DNA of 6,786 nucleotides from a bacterium (lineage in GTDB: Bacteria; Zhuqueibacterota; Zhuqueibacteria; Residuimicrobiales; Krinioviventaceae). A model generated the notes under the pieces. The model was given only the letters and a program-made list of their open reading frames with translations. It had not been told where the DNA came from and did no database searches. The translations under genes were made by a program, and so were the position numbers. Of the stretch, positions 6,182 through 6,786 are shown piece after piece. Within the stretch, counting starts at the first letter, position 1; the number at the start of each line of letters is the position of its first letter. The stretch covers positions 1 through 6,786 of the forward strand of contig JAJRST010000071.1 of NCBI GenBank assembly GCA_024278645.1. The letters are read 5' to 3'.

Positions 6182-6786
6182 TTATAAAAATAGTTGCCGG
6201 CAAATATAGACGGCGGCGAGCACGCCGACGGCGTCGGCGAACAAACCGGCGGGGACGGCAAAGCGCGTTTTTTTAATGCCGACGGCGCCAAAATAAACGG
6301 CGATCACATAAAAGGTCGTCTCCGTGCAGCCATAGATGGTCGACCCGAGGGCGCCGATAAAGGAATCCGGCCCGTGCGTCTTCAGCAGTTCCGTAATGAT
6401 GCCCAATGTGCCGCTGCCGGAGAGAGGCCGCATGAGCGCCGCCGGTAAAATTTCCGCCGGCATGCCGATCAGGTTTGTCGCCGGAGAGATGAGCGTGGTG
6501 AGGAATTCCATGGCCCCCGAAGCGCGGAACATGGCGATGGCCGCCAGAATGGCCACTAAAAAGGGGATGATGCGCACGGCGACGTCAAAGCCTTCTTTCG
6601 CCCCCTGGACGAACACCTCGTAGACTTTGACTTTCTTAAAGGCAGCCGCCACGGGAATGACCAGAAGAAGAAAAGGAATGGTCCAGGTCGAGATGAATGC
6701 AATGAATGATTTGAAAGAGAACGGCATAAAGAAGGACAACCGGGAAAAGATGTTCAGTGTGACGCCGGCATAAACGGCGGCGATGA
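6182..6786 (-). CDS. SpmB-like nucleoside-recognition (Gate) domain membrane protein, 5' end outside the window
   Basis: About 200 residues of a hydrophobic protein are visible, ending at TAA. It carries hallmarks of spore maturation protein B and its relatives: 'RPLSGSGTLGI' and 'STIYGCTETTFYVIAVYFGAVGI'. Several membrane segments are present ('FISTWTIPFLLLVIPVAAAF', 'IIPFLVAILAAIAMF' and a C-terminal 'GVLAAVYIC'). The frame stays open to the window edge through a hydrophobic stretch ('IAAVYAGVTLNIFSRL') upstream of the first usable start (TTG at 6739). This hints at a fused SpmA-SpmB protein of about 400 residues, a form known outside sporeformers. In Bacillus the pair is needed for spore core dehydration; in an FCB bacterium the role is unknown, with small-molecule transport likely. 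The family is fairly sure; the fusion is an inference. Confidence 0.82.
   Translation of the reverse strand, partial: IAAVYAGVTLNIFSRLSFFMPFSFKSFIAFISTWTIPFLLLVIPVAAAFKKVKVYEVFVQGAKEGFDVAVRIIPFLVAILAAIAMFRASGAMEFLTTLISPATNLIGMPAEILPAALMRPLSGSGTLGIITELLKTHGPDSFIGALGSTIYGCTETTFYVIAVYFGAVGIKKTRFAVPAGLFADAVGVLAAVYICRQLFL

Noticed and set aside
5991..6203. 70-codon open frame on the minus strand after the SpmB-like gene
   Set aside because: It starts only at a TTG inside the preceding gene, has no internal ATG and no ribosome site, and matches nothing I recognise. A decayed gene remnant cannot be excluded.

Overview
The window looks like a chromosomal piece of an uncultured-type bacterium of the FCB superphylum (Calditrichota, KSB1 or Ignavibacteria-like). 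The main clue is a secreted repeat protein ending in a classic type A type IX secretion (Por) sorting domain of the 'NYPNPFNPSTTI ... WDG.D..G ... SGIYFY.L' kind. All six genes I can support lie on the minus strand, so transcription runs from high to low coordinates. I saw no tRNA, rRNA, CRISPR array, insertion sequence or attachment site.

Layout in transcription order. (1) 6786-6182: the 3' part of an SpmB-like membrane protein, open at the window edge and possibly fused to an SpmA half. (2) 6181-5832: about 350 bases without a convincing gene, holding two hairpins and a very strong ribosome binding site. (3) 5831-3090: a 913-codon exported protein with a signal peptide, seven tandem carboxypeptidase-regulatory-like beta-sandwich repeats and the C-terminal sorting domain. 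Codon 176 is an in-frame TAG. (4) 3079-3047: a strong rho-independent terminator. (5) 2990-2136: a membrane-anchored transglutaminase-like cysteine protein. (6) 2073-1732 hypA, 1610-960 hypB and 942-1 hypF (5' part only): nickel-insertion and cyanide-ligand maturation factors for [NiFe] hydrogenase. Codon 165 of hypF is an in-frame TAA.

How the genes fit together: HypA and HypB deliver nickel, and HypF starts synthesis of the CN ligands of the [NiFe] site from carbamoyl phosphate. The three genes form a likely operon. The hydrogenase structural genes and hypC/D/E are not in view. The transglutaminase-like gene lies just upstream of hypA and may be co-transcribed with it, but no functional link is evident. 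The terminator separates the secreted protein from this cluster.

The most unusual feature is two premature in-frame stops in otherwise intact, well-conserved genes, each explained by one base change. In hypF a Glu codon has become TAA inside the second zinc finger. In the repeat protein a codon at the start of repeat 2, probably GAG, has become TAG. Four genes here end at TAA, so TAA is not generally recoded. Consensus error, strain-level mutation, gene decay or (for TAG only) recoding remain to be separated with reads. I did not find a clearly new multi-gene system.
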